Positions 1 to 6,059 are shown, counted from the first letter of the stretch. The stretch: 7,623 nucleotides of DNA from Paracoccaceae bacterium (GCA_030625695.1 DAOUQK010000169.1:1-7623); one strand, 5' to 3'. Notes: a model not told the origin generated them from the letters alone. Program-made: numbers and translations.

Positions 1-111
1 GGGGTGATGAATTCTTGAATCCATTTGGATTGGTTTCGCTCTAAGCAGTCCTGAAACATTTGATCCCGCCACAACACAGCTGCGTCAGGCATCTGGTTTC
101 GGGCACTCAAA
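1..111. other. Left-edge region without a supported gene
   Basis: No convincing gene lies in this edge stretch. Two fragments could be ends of neighbouring genes. On the plus strand a frame open from base 3 closes at TAA 42-44. On the minus strand an ATG at 59 opens a frame (begins MFQDCLERNQ) that runs off the left edge. Neither can be assigned or confirmed at this length. A 14-bp dyad, AATCCA-TT-TGGATT, sits at 18-31. TGATCC at 61-66 resembles the -35 element of RpoE/ChrR-type sigma promoters known in Rhodobacter, but I see no matching -10 at the usual distance, so I do not call a promoter. Confidence 0.4.
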
Positions 112-157
112 CCTGCTTTCCTGAGGGTATCGGCCTTGATACCCGCAAGAAAGCAGG
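112..157 (+). promoter_or_regulatory. Long imperfect hairpin overlapping the DM13 gene ribosome-binding site
   Basis: Outer arms CCTGCTTTC (112-120) and GAAAGCAGG (149-157) are perfectly complementary over 9 bp. Inner arms GGGTATC (125-131) and GATACCC (138-144) pair over 7 bp around the loop GGCCTT. In the junction, T122-A147 and G123-C146 can also pair, giving 18 pairs in 20 positions. The Shine-Dalgarno AGGAGA of the next gene is at 155-160, so its AGG lies inside the outer stem. If the hairpin is in the mRNA it could limit translation. It could instead be a DNA operator, or the terminator hairpin of an upstream gene, though no U-tract follows. The pairing is visible; the function is inferred. 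Confidence 0.55.
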
Positions 158-168
158 AGACATGACCC

Positions 169-534
169 ATGCGTGTTTTGAAATCCTTAAGAGCACTCTG
201 TATCGCAGCCTCTGTGATACTCATGATATTTTTGACCGCCCAGCCAGTATCTGCCGGCACCCTGAAAGGGGCCAACGGCCACACGGCCTCGGGCAGCGCC
301 ACAATCAACAACGCCCAGGTTGAACTGGGCGCTGATTTTGTCTTTGACGGCGGTCCGGACGTTTACGTCGCCGTGCGTAAAGACGGGGAAATCCACCTTC
401 TGGGCAAATTGCGCGACAATTCCGGCGCGCAGGCCTATTCTCTGCCTACAGGTTTCAACCTTGGTGGGAACGACGAGATATTGTTGTTCTGCAAGCAGTA
501 TAACGTCACTCTGGGCAAGGCATCTGCCAACTAG
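169..534 (+). CDS. Small exported DM13-domain protein
   Basis: This encodes 121 residues. Residues 1-29 form a Sec signal peptide: basic MRVLKSLR, a hydrophobic core, and a cleavage site after VSA29. The remainder is essentially one DM13 domain. Features seen are an SGSATI segment near 41-46, then DFVFDGGPDVYV (56-67) in the family's characteristic 'dF...GPDvyV' core. These are followed by the 'LGKLRDNSGAQAYSLP' strand region (78-93) and a late ILLFCKQYNVTLGKA segment. Cys108 is the conserved cysteine for which a redox or electron-transfer role has been proposed; Cys11 is removed with the signal peptide. The mature protein is probably periplasmic or extracellular. The start is supported by AGGAGA 8 nt upstream and by the signal peptide beginning exactly there. 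An overlapping frame from ATG 161 gives no sensible protein. It converges on the RTX gene, so the two are not co-transcribed. Its specific partner is unknown. Confidence 0.85.
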   Translation: MRVLKSLRALCIAASVILMIFLTAQPVSAGTLKGANGHTASGSATINNAQVELGADFVFDGGPDVYVAVRKDGEIHLLGKLRDNSGAQAYSLPTGFNLGGNDEILLFCKQYNVTLGKASAN

Positions 535-536
535 GA

Positions 537-563
537 CCTGGACTTTACTTCAAAAAGTCCGGG
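537..563. terminator. Hairpin between convergent DM13 and RTX genes
   Basis: GGACTTT (540-546) pairs perfectly with AAAGTCC (554-560) around a 7-nt loop. Adding a T-G wobble and two C-G pairs extends it to a 10-bp stem over 537-563. It occupies most of the 35 bp between the two stop codons, where a shared bidirectional terminator is expected. There is no clean U-tract on either side (CTTTAAA follows on the plus strand), so this is a weak or unconventional terminator call based on position and structure. Confidence 0.4.
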
Positions 564-569
564 CGGGCT

Positions 570-2201
570 TTAAAGAATGAAATCCGCCTCGCTCAGGGTT
601 GTTACCCCTTGCACGACAACCTTCCTGTCCCAGGACCCGTCGCCGTCCACATCTACCTTGATGATATTATCAGTGCCGCCCGTGGTCCTCACCTGAACCT
701 CGCCTTGGGTGCCGCTGAATCCGCCTGAGCCGATGAACGTCAGGTCAGGCCGCATCCCCGACAGGTCAATCCGGTCCTGGTCAATGGTGAAATCGGTGAT
801 CGAGTCGCTGGAATTGCCCCGCAGGCTATCGCCTTTGCGGTTGAACACAAAGTCATCCTTGCCGTTGCCGCCAGTCATCACATCCGTGCCCAGACCGCCG
901 ATCAGGACGTCGTTGCCTTCGCCGCCGTTTAACGTGTCATTGTTGCGCCCGCCGCGCAGCGTGTCATCATCGCCGCCGCCAATCAGCGTATCATTGTTGC
1001 GTCCACCAGACAGGAAATCATCGCCGTCACCACCACTCAGGGTGTCGTTGCCTTTGCCGCCATAAAGACGGTCGTCGCCGTCTTTGCCCGACATCTGGTC
1101 CGTCCCGTCTTTGCCGCGTAACCGGTTATCGCCGATATTGCCGGTGATGGTGTTGTTTTCGCCGTTGCCGATGCCTCTGACGTTACCGTCACCGATCAGG
1201 GTAAGGTTCTCGAAATTGTCGCCCAGGGTCCAGCCGGTGGTGGATTTCACCGTGTCTGTGCCTTCAGCCGCGGCTTCGATCAGAACCAGAGTGTCATCCG
1301 AGACGAAATAGGTGTCGTCGCCCAGACCACCTGATACCGAGCCTTCTACCGTACCACCGCGCCCGTCGAACATGTCGGTTCCGCCGCCCAGCGACACATC
1401 GCCATTCATGACGCCGCGGTTGGTGACGGCATCCGCCTGCGCGGAGCCCAGAAATGACCCCGCAGCACCGGTGATAAGACCATCGTTGAACAATGAGCCT
1501 GCGTTGCCCGCACTCAATCCGCCGAAGCTGACGCCATAATAATTGAGTGAGACAATCTCTCCGTGGTTCTCAACCGTGGACCCATTGGCGGTTTCGTGCA
1601 GCCGCACACCAGCCCCCTCGCTGCCGGTGGCGCTGATAATACCTCCGGCCAGATTGACGATCACGCTGTCAGCGCCTTCGGCTATGACCCCGTTGTTGAA
1701 GCGCGCATCTCTGGTGGTGTCAGAGAAACTGTTGGCGCTGATCTGGCCGGAATTGATCAATATATCACCGGCACCCCCAAATAAGCCGATAAATACCCCG
1801 GAAGCGGCGTCAATGGTGCCGCGATTGATGATCTGGTTGCCGCCAAAGGATAGCACCCCGATAGATTGCGCTGAACTGAGATGCCCGTCGTTGATCAAAT
1901 TGCCGTCACTGCCGCCAAGATAGACGCCGGCATTCCCGCCGCCGGTTTCATAACTTGTCAAACTGCCGGTGGCCATGATCCTGACAGAAACGTCATCTCC
2001 TGAGAGAGTCAATCCATCGCTATTCGCGATAACGTCGCCAGCAAAAGTCGCACTCACATTGTTCAGACTGGTGCTCGCGATAAGGGAGTTCGAGGACCCC
2101 CAGGTAACGCCCTGGGCGACAAAAAGCTCATCACCTGCTGAGGCAAAGGTGTGGGCAGTACCGGCAGACAGGCCGGATGTTGTGATAAGGGTAATGGTCA
2201 T
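570..2201 (-). CDS. RTX calcium-binding protein with beta-strand-repeat N-terminus and serralysin-like C-terminus
   Basis: The product is 543 residues. Residues 1 to about 290 carry repeated strand-turn units such as INRGTI (125-130), INSGQI (149-154), ENHGEI (211-216) and FNDGLI (238-243), as in beta-helical adhesin or autotransporter-type passengers. Residues about 350-450 hold RTX nonapeptides (GGKGNDTLS, GGDGDDFLS, GGEGNDVLI) that bind calcium in a parallel beta-roll after export. Residues about 448-543 match the peptidase M10/serralysin C-terminal region (DDFVFN, ITDF, DRIDLSG) and end in the hydrophobic EADFIL typical of type I secretion signals. There is no Sec signal and no HExxH protease motif, so it is not a protease. 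It is probably secreted in one step by an ABC/MFP/TolC exporter, none of which is encoded here. GGGAGGAA lies just before the ATG, fixing the start. The exact role (adhesin, surface layer or other) cannot be told. Confidence 0.85.
   Translation of the reverse strand: MTITLITTSGLSAGTAHTFASAGDELFVAQGVTWGSSNSLIASTSLNNVSATFAGDVIANSDGLTLSGDDVSVRIMATGSLTSYETGGGNAGVYLGGSDGNLINDGHLSSAQSIGVLSFGGNQIINRGTIDAASGVFIGLFGGAGDILINSGQISANSFSDTTRDARFNNGVIAEGADSVIVNLAGGIISATGSEGAGVRLHETANGSTVENHGEIVSLNYYGVSFGGLSAGNAGSLFNDGLITGAAGSFLGSAQADAVTNRGVMNGDVSLGGGTDMFDGRGGTVEGSVSGGLGDDTYFVSDDTLVLIEAAAEGTDTVKSTTGWTLGDNFENLTLIGDGNVRGIGNGENNTITGNIGDNRLRGKDGTDQMSGKDGDDRLYGGKGNDTLSGGDGDDFLSGGRNNDTLIGGGDDDTLRGGRNNDTLNGGEGNDVLIGGLGTDVMTGGNGKDDFVFNRKGDSLRGNSSDSITDFTIDQDRIDLSGMRPDLTFIGSGGFSGTQGEVQVRTTGGTDNIIKVDVDGDGSWDRKVVVQGVTTLSEADFIL
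923..1030 (-). repeat. 54-bp-period tandem RTX repeat with GGRNNDTL units
   Basis: Within the RTX gene, two consecutive 18-residue blocks (about residues 397-432) each contain GGRNNDTL followed by a second nonapeptide. The DNA repeats with a 54-bp period: the plus-strand string CATTGTTGCG recurs. The unit departs from the usual GGxGNDTLx by having Asn where the fourth-position Gly is expected. This suggests one recent internal duplication of a variant double nonapeptide. Boundaries are approximate. Confidence 0.6.
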
Positions 2202-2205
2202 TTTG

Positions 2206-2213
2206 TTCCTCCC
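2206..2213 (-). promoter_or_regulatory. Strong ribosome-binding site of the RTX gene
   Basis: On the minus strand GGGAGGAA stands four bases before the ATG at 2201, with the GGAGG core 6 nt from the start codon. This is near-ideal anti-Shine-Dalgarno pairing and fixes the start. No convincing -35/-10 pair could be picked out in the AT-richer stretch upstream (about 2215-2275). Confidence 0.75.
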
Positions 2214-2332
2214 GGGAATGGATTGATCTTGGAATGCGCTGAATATGTGAAAGGACTATCATGTATTTAGTATCCCACCAAACCGGTATCAGGCGGCGAG
2301 GCGGCCGAGAAAGCGGTTCTGTGCGCCGGATG

Positions 2333-2398
2333 TCACAGAATGAAATCCGCCTCACTCATTCCTGTTACTTTGACGGCGACCGGGCGTTTCCTGAAGCA
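2333..2398 (-). pseudogene. Remnant 3' end of a second RTX gene
   Basis: Read on the minus strand, this stretch encodes RKRPVAVKVTGMSEADFIL followed by TGA. The intact neighbour ends RKVVVQGVTTLSEADFIL. At DNA level 2337-2358 matches 574-595 at 21 of 22 positions. Only this C-terminal secretion-signal segment survives; no nonapeptide repeats precede it. The frame stays open further back to an ATG at 2434 (33 codons in all), but that start has no ribosome-binding site and lies beside the palindrome at 2445-2471. The best reading is the relic of a tandem RTX duplication or of partial deletion of a neighbouring RTX gene. Alternatively it is a fragment left by recombination. The similarity is seen directly; the history is inferred. 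Confidence 0.55.
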
Positions 2399-2444
2399 TA
2401 GACAACCCAAGGCCCAAGCAATTTCCTGAGCCATCAATCGTAAC

Positions 2445-2471
2445 GTAGGGTGCGCAAAATGCGCACCCTAC
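2445..2471. repeat. Perfect palindromic (REP-like) element
   Basis: GTAGGGTGCGCA and TGCGCACCCTAC form perfect 12-bp arms around AAA. The element begins 10 bp beyond the MscS stop codon. Neither side has a U-tract, so it is not a canonical intrinsic terminator, although a GC-rich stem here could protect the 3' end of the MscS transcript. Palindromes built on GTAGGGTGCGC are common dispersed extragenic elements in many proteobacterial genomes; this one occurs once in the window. Confidence 0.7.
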
Positions 2472-2481
2472 AAATGTCGCG

Positions 2482-4749
2482 CTATTTCTCGGTGCTTTTT
2501 ACTTGCTCAAGCCGCGCCACTTCTGCCGCCGCTGCCTTGGCGGCAATCTCGGCTATTTCCTCGTCGCTGTAATCGTGGTCGTGGTGGGCTTCCTGAATCG
2601 CCACCCGCACTTCGCGCCGTGCAAACGGAATGCCAATCGCTTCCAGCTCGGTCTTGACCCGGTTGTATATCTCTTTGCGGATGGTGAATTGTGCGCCCGG
2701 TTTGGCCATGAACTTGCCACGCATCACCATACCCACATCGTTGAATTCAAACACCCCCTGGCTTTTGAACGGCTCAAGAAACCCATCCTTGTGGATCGGA
2801 TCTTCCATCATTTCGGCGCCGATCTTTTTGAACACTTTCTTGATCTTGTTAGGGTCGGCATCAAACGGCACAGTGAACATCAGCTTCATGATCACCCAGT
2901 CGCGGCTGAAATTGGTCACCTTGGGGATTTCACCATAAGGCACCGTATGCACCAGACCACGGTGATGGCGCAGTTGCATCGAGCGGATCGAGATTTTCTC
3001 GACCACCCCCATTGACCCGCCAATATCGACATATTCGCCAACCCGGAACGCATCATCAATCAGGAAGAATATTCCCGATACGATGTCTGTCACCAGTTTC
3101 TGTGCACCAAAGCCAATCGCCAGACCAAGAATACCAGCACCCGCCAAAAGCGGTGTGGTATCAATCCCCAGCGCCCCAAGGGCCACCAGGCCAAAGATCA
3201 CCGCAATCGCGCCTTGCGCCGTGATCCGCACCAATGGCAGGACCGTGGTCAGACGAGAGCCACCAGCGCCGCCACCTTCTCCGCCTGCTTCGCTGTCCAT
3301 TTCCGGGCCGGACGTCTGTTCGCGGGCCAGTTTGCGATTGATCCACAACGTCACCGCCTCAAAGATCATGTATCCCACAGCGGACAGCATCAGAAATTCG
3401 ATCAAATTCCCGGCAAACTGTTGCCCGACACCGGCTGCTGCCACGTTTTGCAGATCAATCTGCCAAGCCTTGGCGATCATCACGATGATGAATAGTCCGA
3501 CAATTACCCGGCCAATTTTGATATAACCGCGCTTGGTCAAACGATAGGCCTCTTCGGCAATGGCCCCTTCGCCCTTCATCGGTGGTTGCATATGGCGCAC
3601 CACGCCGCGAATGCCGGTGTCAAAGGCCGGCATCATCAGCAGCCAGAACATCGAGGTATAATGCGGCGCGCTTTTCAACAACTCGTACATGCCAAGGCCA
3701 GCAACTGTATTGACAATCACCCACATAGCCACCGAAACGATGATGGCAAACCACGGAAACGCACGCGCCACTGCTTCGTCGAAGTCCGTGCGGTCCGGGT
3801 CAGAGCCGCGCATCATTTCAACCAATCCTTCGCGGGCAGTCCAGGCAATGTAGATGATGTAAAGATGCACCAACATATTCAGCCAGTAACCGATCCGCGT
3901 CTCGCCCATCGGAACGCCCATAGCATCATTGAACTTAACAATGAACATCGACGCCGCAATCAGAATGATCAGCCCGATATTATGGCGATAAAAATATTTG
4001 GCCCAATGATCGCTCAGGTTGATCAGCCGCAGTTCTGGCTGATTTGGGGCCAGGATCATACGCCAGAACGCCGCCGCGACGCGCGGTAGAAAGATCAGCA
4101 TCATCGTCAATGGGCCGGCAAACGCTAACTGCGCCTCATTTAGCAACAACCGTCCGGTCATCGTCATGACCGCAAGAAACGCAACCAGACCGATGATTTC
4201 GCGCAGGAACCGCCGGACAAGCAGGCCAATTGCTGCCTTAAGCCCTTGCTTGTCGTCCGTCGGGCGTTTTTCCTTCCAGCGTTGTGTCACAAGACCGGTC
4301 AGACGTTCGGCGATCAACCCGGCGATAACTGACAGCGCCAACAACCCAAACAGAACGGCCAGTCCTTTTGCGCCGTAATACTTGCCAAGCTGGGCAAAGG
4401 CATCTGCCTGCCTGCTGAACAGGATCGGCAGCTTTTCAACAGAGTGAATGGTCGATTCCGCAAACGCCGTCCATAACCCATTCAGACTTTCTACCAGGCT
4501 CTGATCACTACTGGCTTCGGCTTCGGCCTGCGCCACCGCGTCCAACCGTTCCAGCAACATGCCCCGCACCTGATCATCACCCATTGTCGCCACCAAGGCG
4601 CGGATCGCTTCGGGGGTCAGCGGGTCGGGCAGGGTAACCGTTTCCGGATCAGACGATCCTCCGCCCAGCGGTATCTGCGCATCTGCCGGGGCAGGATGTA
4701 AGGCAAGGAATAACATTACCGTAAAGGCGGTCAAAAAACGGGAAATCAC
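2482..4749 (-). CDS. Large MscS-family mechanosensitive ion channel
   Basis: The product is 755 residues from a GTG start. It would be an inner-membrane channel that opens under membrane tension and releases solutes on hypo-osmotic shock. Residues 1-24 are a signal peptide ending PADA|Q. Residues 25 to about 125 are periplasmic and helical. About ten hydrophobic segments follow (near 129-148, 183-203, 209-230, 257-271, 286-303, 331-351, 365-380, 410-429, 448-470, 503-526). The pore-lining MscS helix then appears around 533-565 (AGAGILGLAIGFGAQKL). The beta domain follows with FRVGEYVDIG (568-577), VPYGEIPKVTNFSRDW (603-618) and the C-terminal alpha/beta domain to about 719. A Gly-rich linker (489-498) precedes the last membrane pair. 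An acidic and His-rich, Ala-rich helical tail (720-755) ends it. Size and signal peptide resemble E. coli YbiO more than the 286-residue MscS. An in-frame TTG at 4848 would add 33 residues ahead of the signal peptide. The GTG has AAAGGA 9 nt upstream and puts the signal peptide at the N-terminus. Confidence 0.88.
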   Translation of the reverse strand: MISRFLTAFTVMLFLALHPAPADAQIPLGGGSSDPETVTLPDPLTPEAIRALVATMGDDQVRGMLLERLDAVAQAEAEASSDQSLVESLNGLWTAFAESTIHSVEKLPILFSRQADAFAQLGKYYGAKGLAVLFGLLALSVIAGLIAERLTGLVTQRWKEKRPTDDKQGLKAAIGLLVRRFLREIIGLVAFLAVMTMTGRLLLNEAQLAFAGPLTMMLIFLPRVAAAFWRMILAPNQPELRLINLSDHWAKYFYRHNIGLIILIAASMFIVKFNDAMGVPMGETRIGYWLNMLVHLYIIYIAWTAREGLVEMMRGSDPDRTDFDEAVARAFPWFAIIVSVAMWVIVNTVAGLGMYELLKSAPHYTSMFWLLMMPAFDTGIRGVVRHMQPPMKGEGAIAEEAYRLTKRGYIKIGRVIVGLFIIVMIAKAWQIDLQNVAAAGVGQQFAGNLIEFLMLSAVGYMIFEAVTLWINRKLAREQTSGPEMDSEAGGEGGGAGGSRLTTVLPLVRITAQGAIAVIFGLVALGALGIDTTPLLAGAGILGLAIGFGAQKLVTDIVSGIFFLIDDAFRVGEYVDIGGSMGVVEKISIRSMQLRHHRGLVHTVPYGEIPKVTNFSRDWVIMKLMFTVPFDADPNKIKKVFKKIGAEMMEDPIHKDGFLEPFKSQGVFEFNDVGMVMRGKFMAKPGAQFTIRKEIYNRVKTELEAIGIPFARREVRVAIQEAHHDHDYSDEEIAEIAAKAAAAEVARLEQVKSTEK

Positions 4750-4758
4750 AATCAAATG

Positions 4759-4764
4759 TCCTTT
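4759..4764 (-). promoter_or_regulatory. Ribosome-binding site that decides the MscS start
   Basis: AAAGGA on the minus strand lies 9 nt before GTG 4749, whose reading begins directly with the signal peptide. The upstream TTG at 4848 has no comparable site and would bury the signal peptide 33 residues in. The MscS promoter must lie between the terminator ending at 4863 and here; I see no clear consensus pair. Confidence 0.6.
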
Positions 4765-4862
4765 GATAAGTCTTTGACGAACAGGATTACAAAATATGGT
4801 GAGGGTATGCACTAAAAATCGTCGTCGCCAGTTACTCCGCCCTGCCAAGTTTTGCGTACGAC

Positions 4863-4893
4863 AAAAAAAGAGGCCGAGCGCAATGCTCGGCCT
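4863..4893 (-). terminator. Strong intrinsic terminator (minus strand)
   Basis: AGGCCGAGC (4871-4879) and GCTCGGCCT (4885-4893) form a perfect 9-bp GC-rich stem with a 5-nt loop. Reading the minus strand, the stem is followed by C and then a run of seven T (4869-4863). This is a textbook Rho-independent terminator for transcripts coming from the LysR gene and/or the small ORF. It also insulates the MscS gene, which therefore needs its own promoter. In the plus direction only TTTA follows, so it is much weaker there. Confidence 0.88.
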
Positions 4894-5028
4894 TTAGTCC
4901 AACAGGGAGGTGAAGGTGATAAGCGTTGAAGCATCATCGCCTTCGTGAATAGAGATAGGGTATGCGCAGAACATATTCAAGAACCTTAATGTCACGCCCA
5001 CGTCATTGCCGCTATGCGTATGGCGCAT
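4894..5028 (-). CDS. Candidate 44-residue small protein ending at the terminator
   Basis: An ATG at 5028 opens a 44-codon frame (begins MRHTHSGNDVGV, ends TFTSLLD) whose TAA directly touches the terminator stem. Its start lies 15 bp past the LysR stop on the same strand, so it could be co-transcribed with that gene. Third codon positions are richer in G/C than second positions, as in real genes of this composition, but the length makes this weak. There is no good Shine-Dalgarno before ATG 5028. An internal ATG at residue 19 has TAAGG about 9 nt upstream and would give 26 residues. No family is recognised and no membrane helix or signal is obvious. It could equally be the 3' untranslated region of the LysR transcript or a small RNA. 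Confidence 0.33.
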   Translation of the reverse strand: MRHTHSGNDVGVTLRFLNMFCAYPISIHEGDDASTLITFTSLLD

Positions 5029-5043
5029 GTCTGGTGTGGGGGT

Positions 5044-5949
5044 CTAAATTTTACCCAATGCTCTCAGATGTTTACGGTGAGAGATGATTTCGTCCTGAAC
5101 GAAATCCCGGAACGCAGAAATTCTTTTTGAATGCCGCAATTCTTCTGGGTAGGCCAGAAACACCGGCACATCACCCGATTCTGTCTCGGGCAATACATGC
5201 ACCAGATCGGGAAAATCCTCGGTGATATAGTCCGGCAATACGCCGATCCCCAGATTATTCAGCACCCCTTGCAACACGCCAAAGTAGTTGTTGATCGTTA
5301 ACAGAGATTGCGGACCATAGGTCATCAGGTTTTTCACCATCGTCGCCCCCGCCGCCACCTGCACAGCGCTGGAGTTCTGACAGATCAGGCGGTGCTTGGC
5401 GATTTCACCAAGCGTTTCGGGCGTCCCTTCGGCCTTTAGATATTGCCGCGAGGCATAAAGTTGCATCCGTACCGTCATCAGCCGTTTGCGGATCAGATCG
5501 GCCTGGCTGGGCTCTTTCATGCGGATCGCCACATCTGCCTCGCGCATGGGCAGGTCCAGAACCCGCTCTTCCAGCATCAGATCAATCTTGAGGTCGGGGA
5601 ATTTCTCGTACAGCTTCGGCAGGCGCGGCGCCAGCCACAAGGTGCCAAAACCAAACGTTGTGGTCACCCGCAGTTCTCCGAACACCTCATCGTCACTGTC
5701 CCTGATCCGCGCCGCCGCCGCCTCAAGCCGTTTCGACATGGCGGTGCTGGCATCAAACAGCAACTCGCCCTGTTCCGTCAGAATAAGCCCGCGCGCATGA
5801 CGGTGAAACAACGTCGCCTTTAATGATTCCTCAAGTGCCCTGATCTGACGCGAAACAGCCGATTGCGACAGGTTGAGCTTGTCACCCGCATGAGTCAGAC
5901 TGCCCGCATCGGCAACCGCGTGAAATATTCTGAGCTTGTCCCAGTCCAT
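5044..5949 (-). CDS. LysR-family transcriptional regulator
   Basis: The product is 301 residues from ATG 5949. Residues 1-60 are the winged helix-turn-helix: MDWDKLRIFHAVADAGSLTHAGDKL, then the recognition helix in LSQSAVSRQIRALEE. A linker helix follows (about 60-90). The LysR substrate-binding domain runs from about 91 to 290 (GELRVTTTFGFGTLWLAPRLP, DVAIRM, GIGVLPDY). An in-frame ATG 60 bp upstream (6009) would add 20 residues ahead of the conserved MDWDKLRIFHAV start. LysR proteins are typically about 300 residues and start a few residues before this helix, so I prefer 5949, although its ribosome-binding site is weak. It is divergent from the indolepyruvate oxidoreductase gene across a 192-bp spacer, the classic LysR arrangement. 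It probably regulates that gene and itself in response to an aromatic intermediate. The effector is unknown. Confidence 0.88.
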   Translation of the reverse strand: MDWDKLRIFHAVADAGSLTHAGDKLNLSQSAVSRQIRALEESLKATLFHRHARGLILTEQGELLFDASTAMSKRLEAAAARIRDSDDEVFGELRVTTTFGFGTLWLAPRLPKLYEKFPDLKIDLMLEERVLDLPMREADVAIRMKEPSQADLIRKRLMTVRMQLYASRQYLKAEGTPETLGEIAKHRLICQNSSAVQVAAGATMVKNLMTYGPQSLLTINNYFGVLQGVLNNLGIGVLPDYITEDFPDLVHVLPETESGDVPVFLAYPEELRHSKRISAFRDFVQDEIISHRKHLRALGKI

Positions 5950-5963
5950 ATCGGTAACTTTCG

Positions 5964-5984
5964 CATTGCGCCACATTGCGCCAC
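5964..5984. repeat. Tandem 10-bp direct repeat just upstream of the LysR gene
   Basis: ATTGCGCCAC occurs twice in a row (5965-5974 and 5975-5984), preceded by a C that continues the period. It begins 15 bp before the preferred LysR start codon. It would lie in the LysR leader, or in the coding sequence if the upstream ATG 6009 is used. One helical turn between copies suits a protein-binding site, but slippage duplication is equally possible. Confidence 0.5.
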
Positions 5985-5987
5985 TGG

Positions 5988-6007
5988 GCCTATATGAAAC
6001 GATAGGC
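5988..6007. promoter_or_regulatory. Dyad GCCTAT-N8-ATAGGC in the divergent control region
   Basis: Perfect 6-bp inverted arms (5988-5993 and 6002-6007) are separated by 8 bp. The dyad lies between the putative LysR promoter and the LysR start. It could be a second operator or a small leader hairpin. No factor can be assigned. Confidence 0.35.
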
Positions 6008-6053
6008 AATCCCGGTTACAACAGGGTTAGCGCGCAAATGACAGAAATATTTT

Positions 6054-6059
6054 ACTATA
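6054..6059 (-). promoter_or_regulatory. Putative -10 element for the LysR gene
   Basis: TATAGT on the minus strand matches the TATAAT consensus at five of six bases, about 105 bp upstream of the LysR start. No good -35 is present at 16-18 bp. The LysR-type dyad at 6061-6079 occupies that space instead, which would fit autoregulation by the bound regulator. Confidence 0.35.

Noticed and set aside
61..90. RpoE/ChrR-type promoter before the DM13 gene (TGATCC at 61-66)
   Set aside because: The -35-like element is present, but TCAGGC at the expected -10 position matches the consensus poorly.
60..323. 87-codon plus-strand frame overlapping the DM13 gene
   Set aside because: It overlaps the DM13 signal peptide and domain in another frame and gives a composition unlike a real protein.
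709..1923. Several long open frames on the plus strand opposite the RTX gene
   Set aside because: They are Pro/Ser-rich antisense translations of the Gly/Asp-rich RTX repeats, with no ribosome-binding sites and no recognisable domains.
2131..2355. 74-codon minus-strand frame across the RTX start region
   Set aside because: It overlaps the RTX start codon and its strong ribosome-binding site out of frame; the product is Arg/Pro/His-rich with no recognisable features.
2503..4378. Plus-strand open frames up to 170 codons opposite the MscS gene
   Set aside because: They are low-complexity His/Arg/Pro-rich shadows of a clearly coding, well-conserved channel gene on the other strand.
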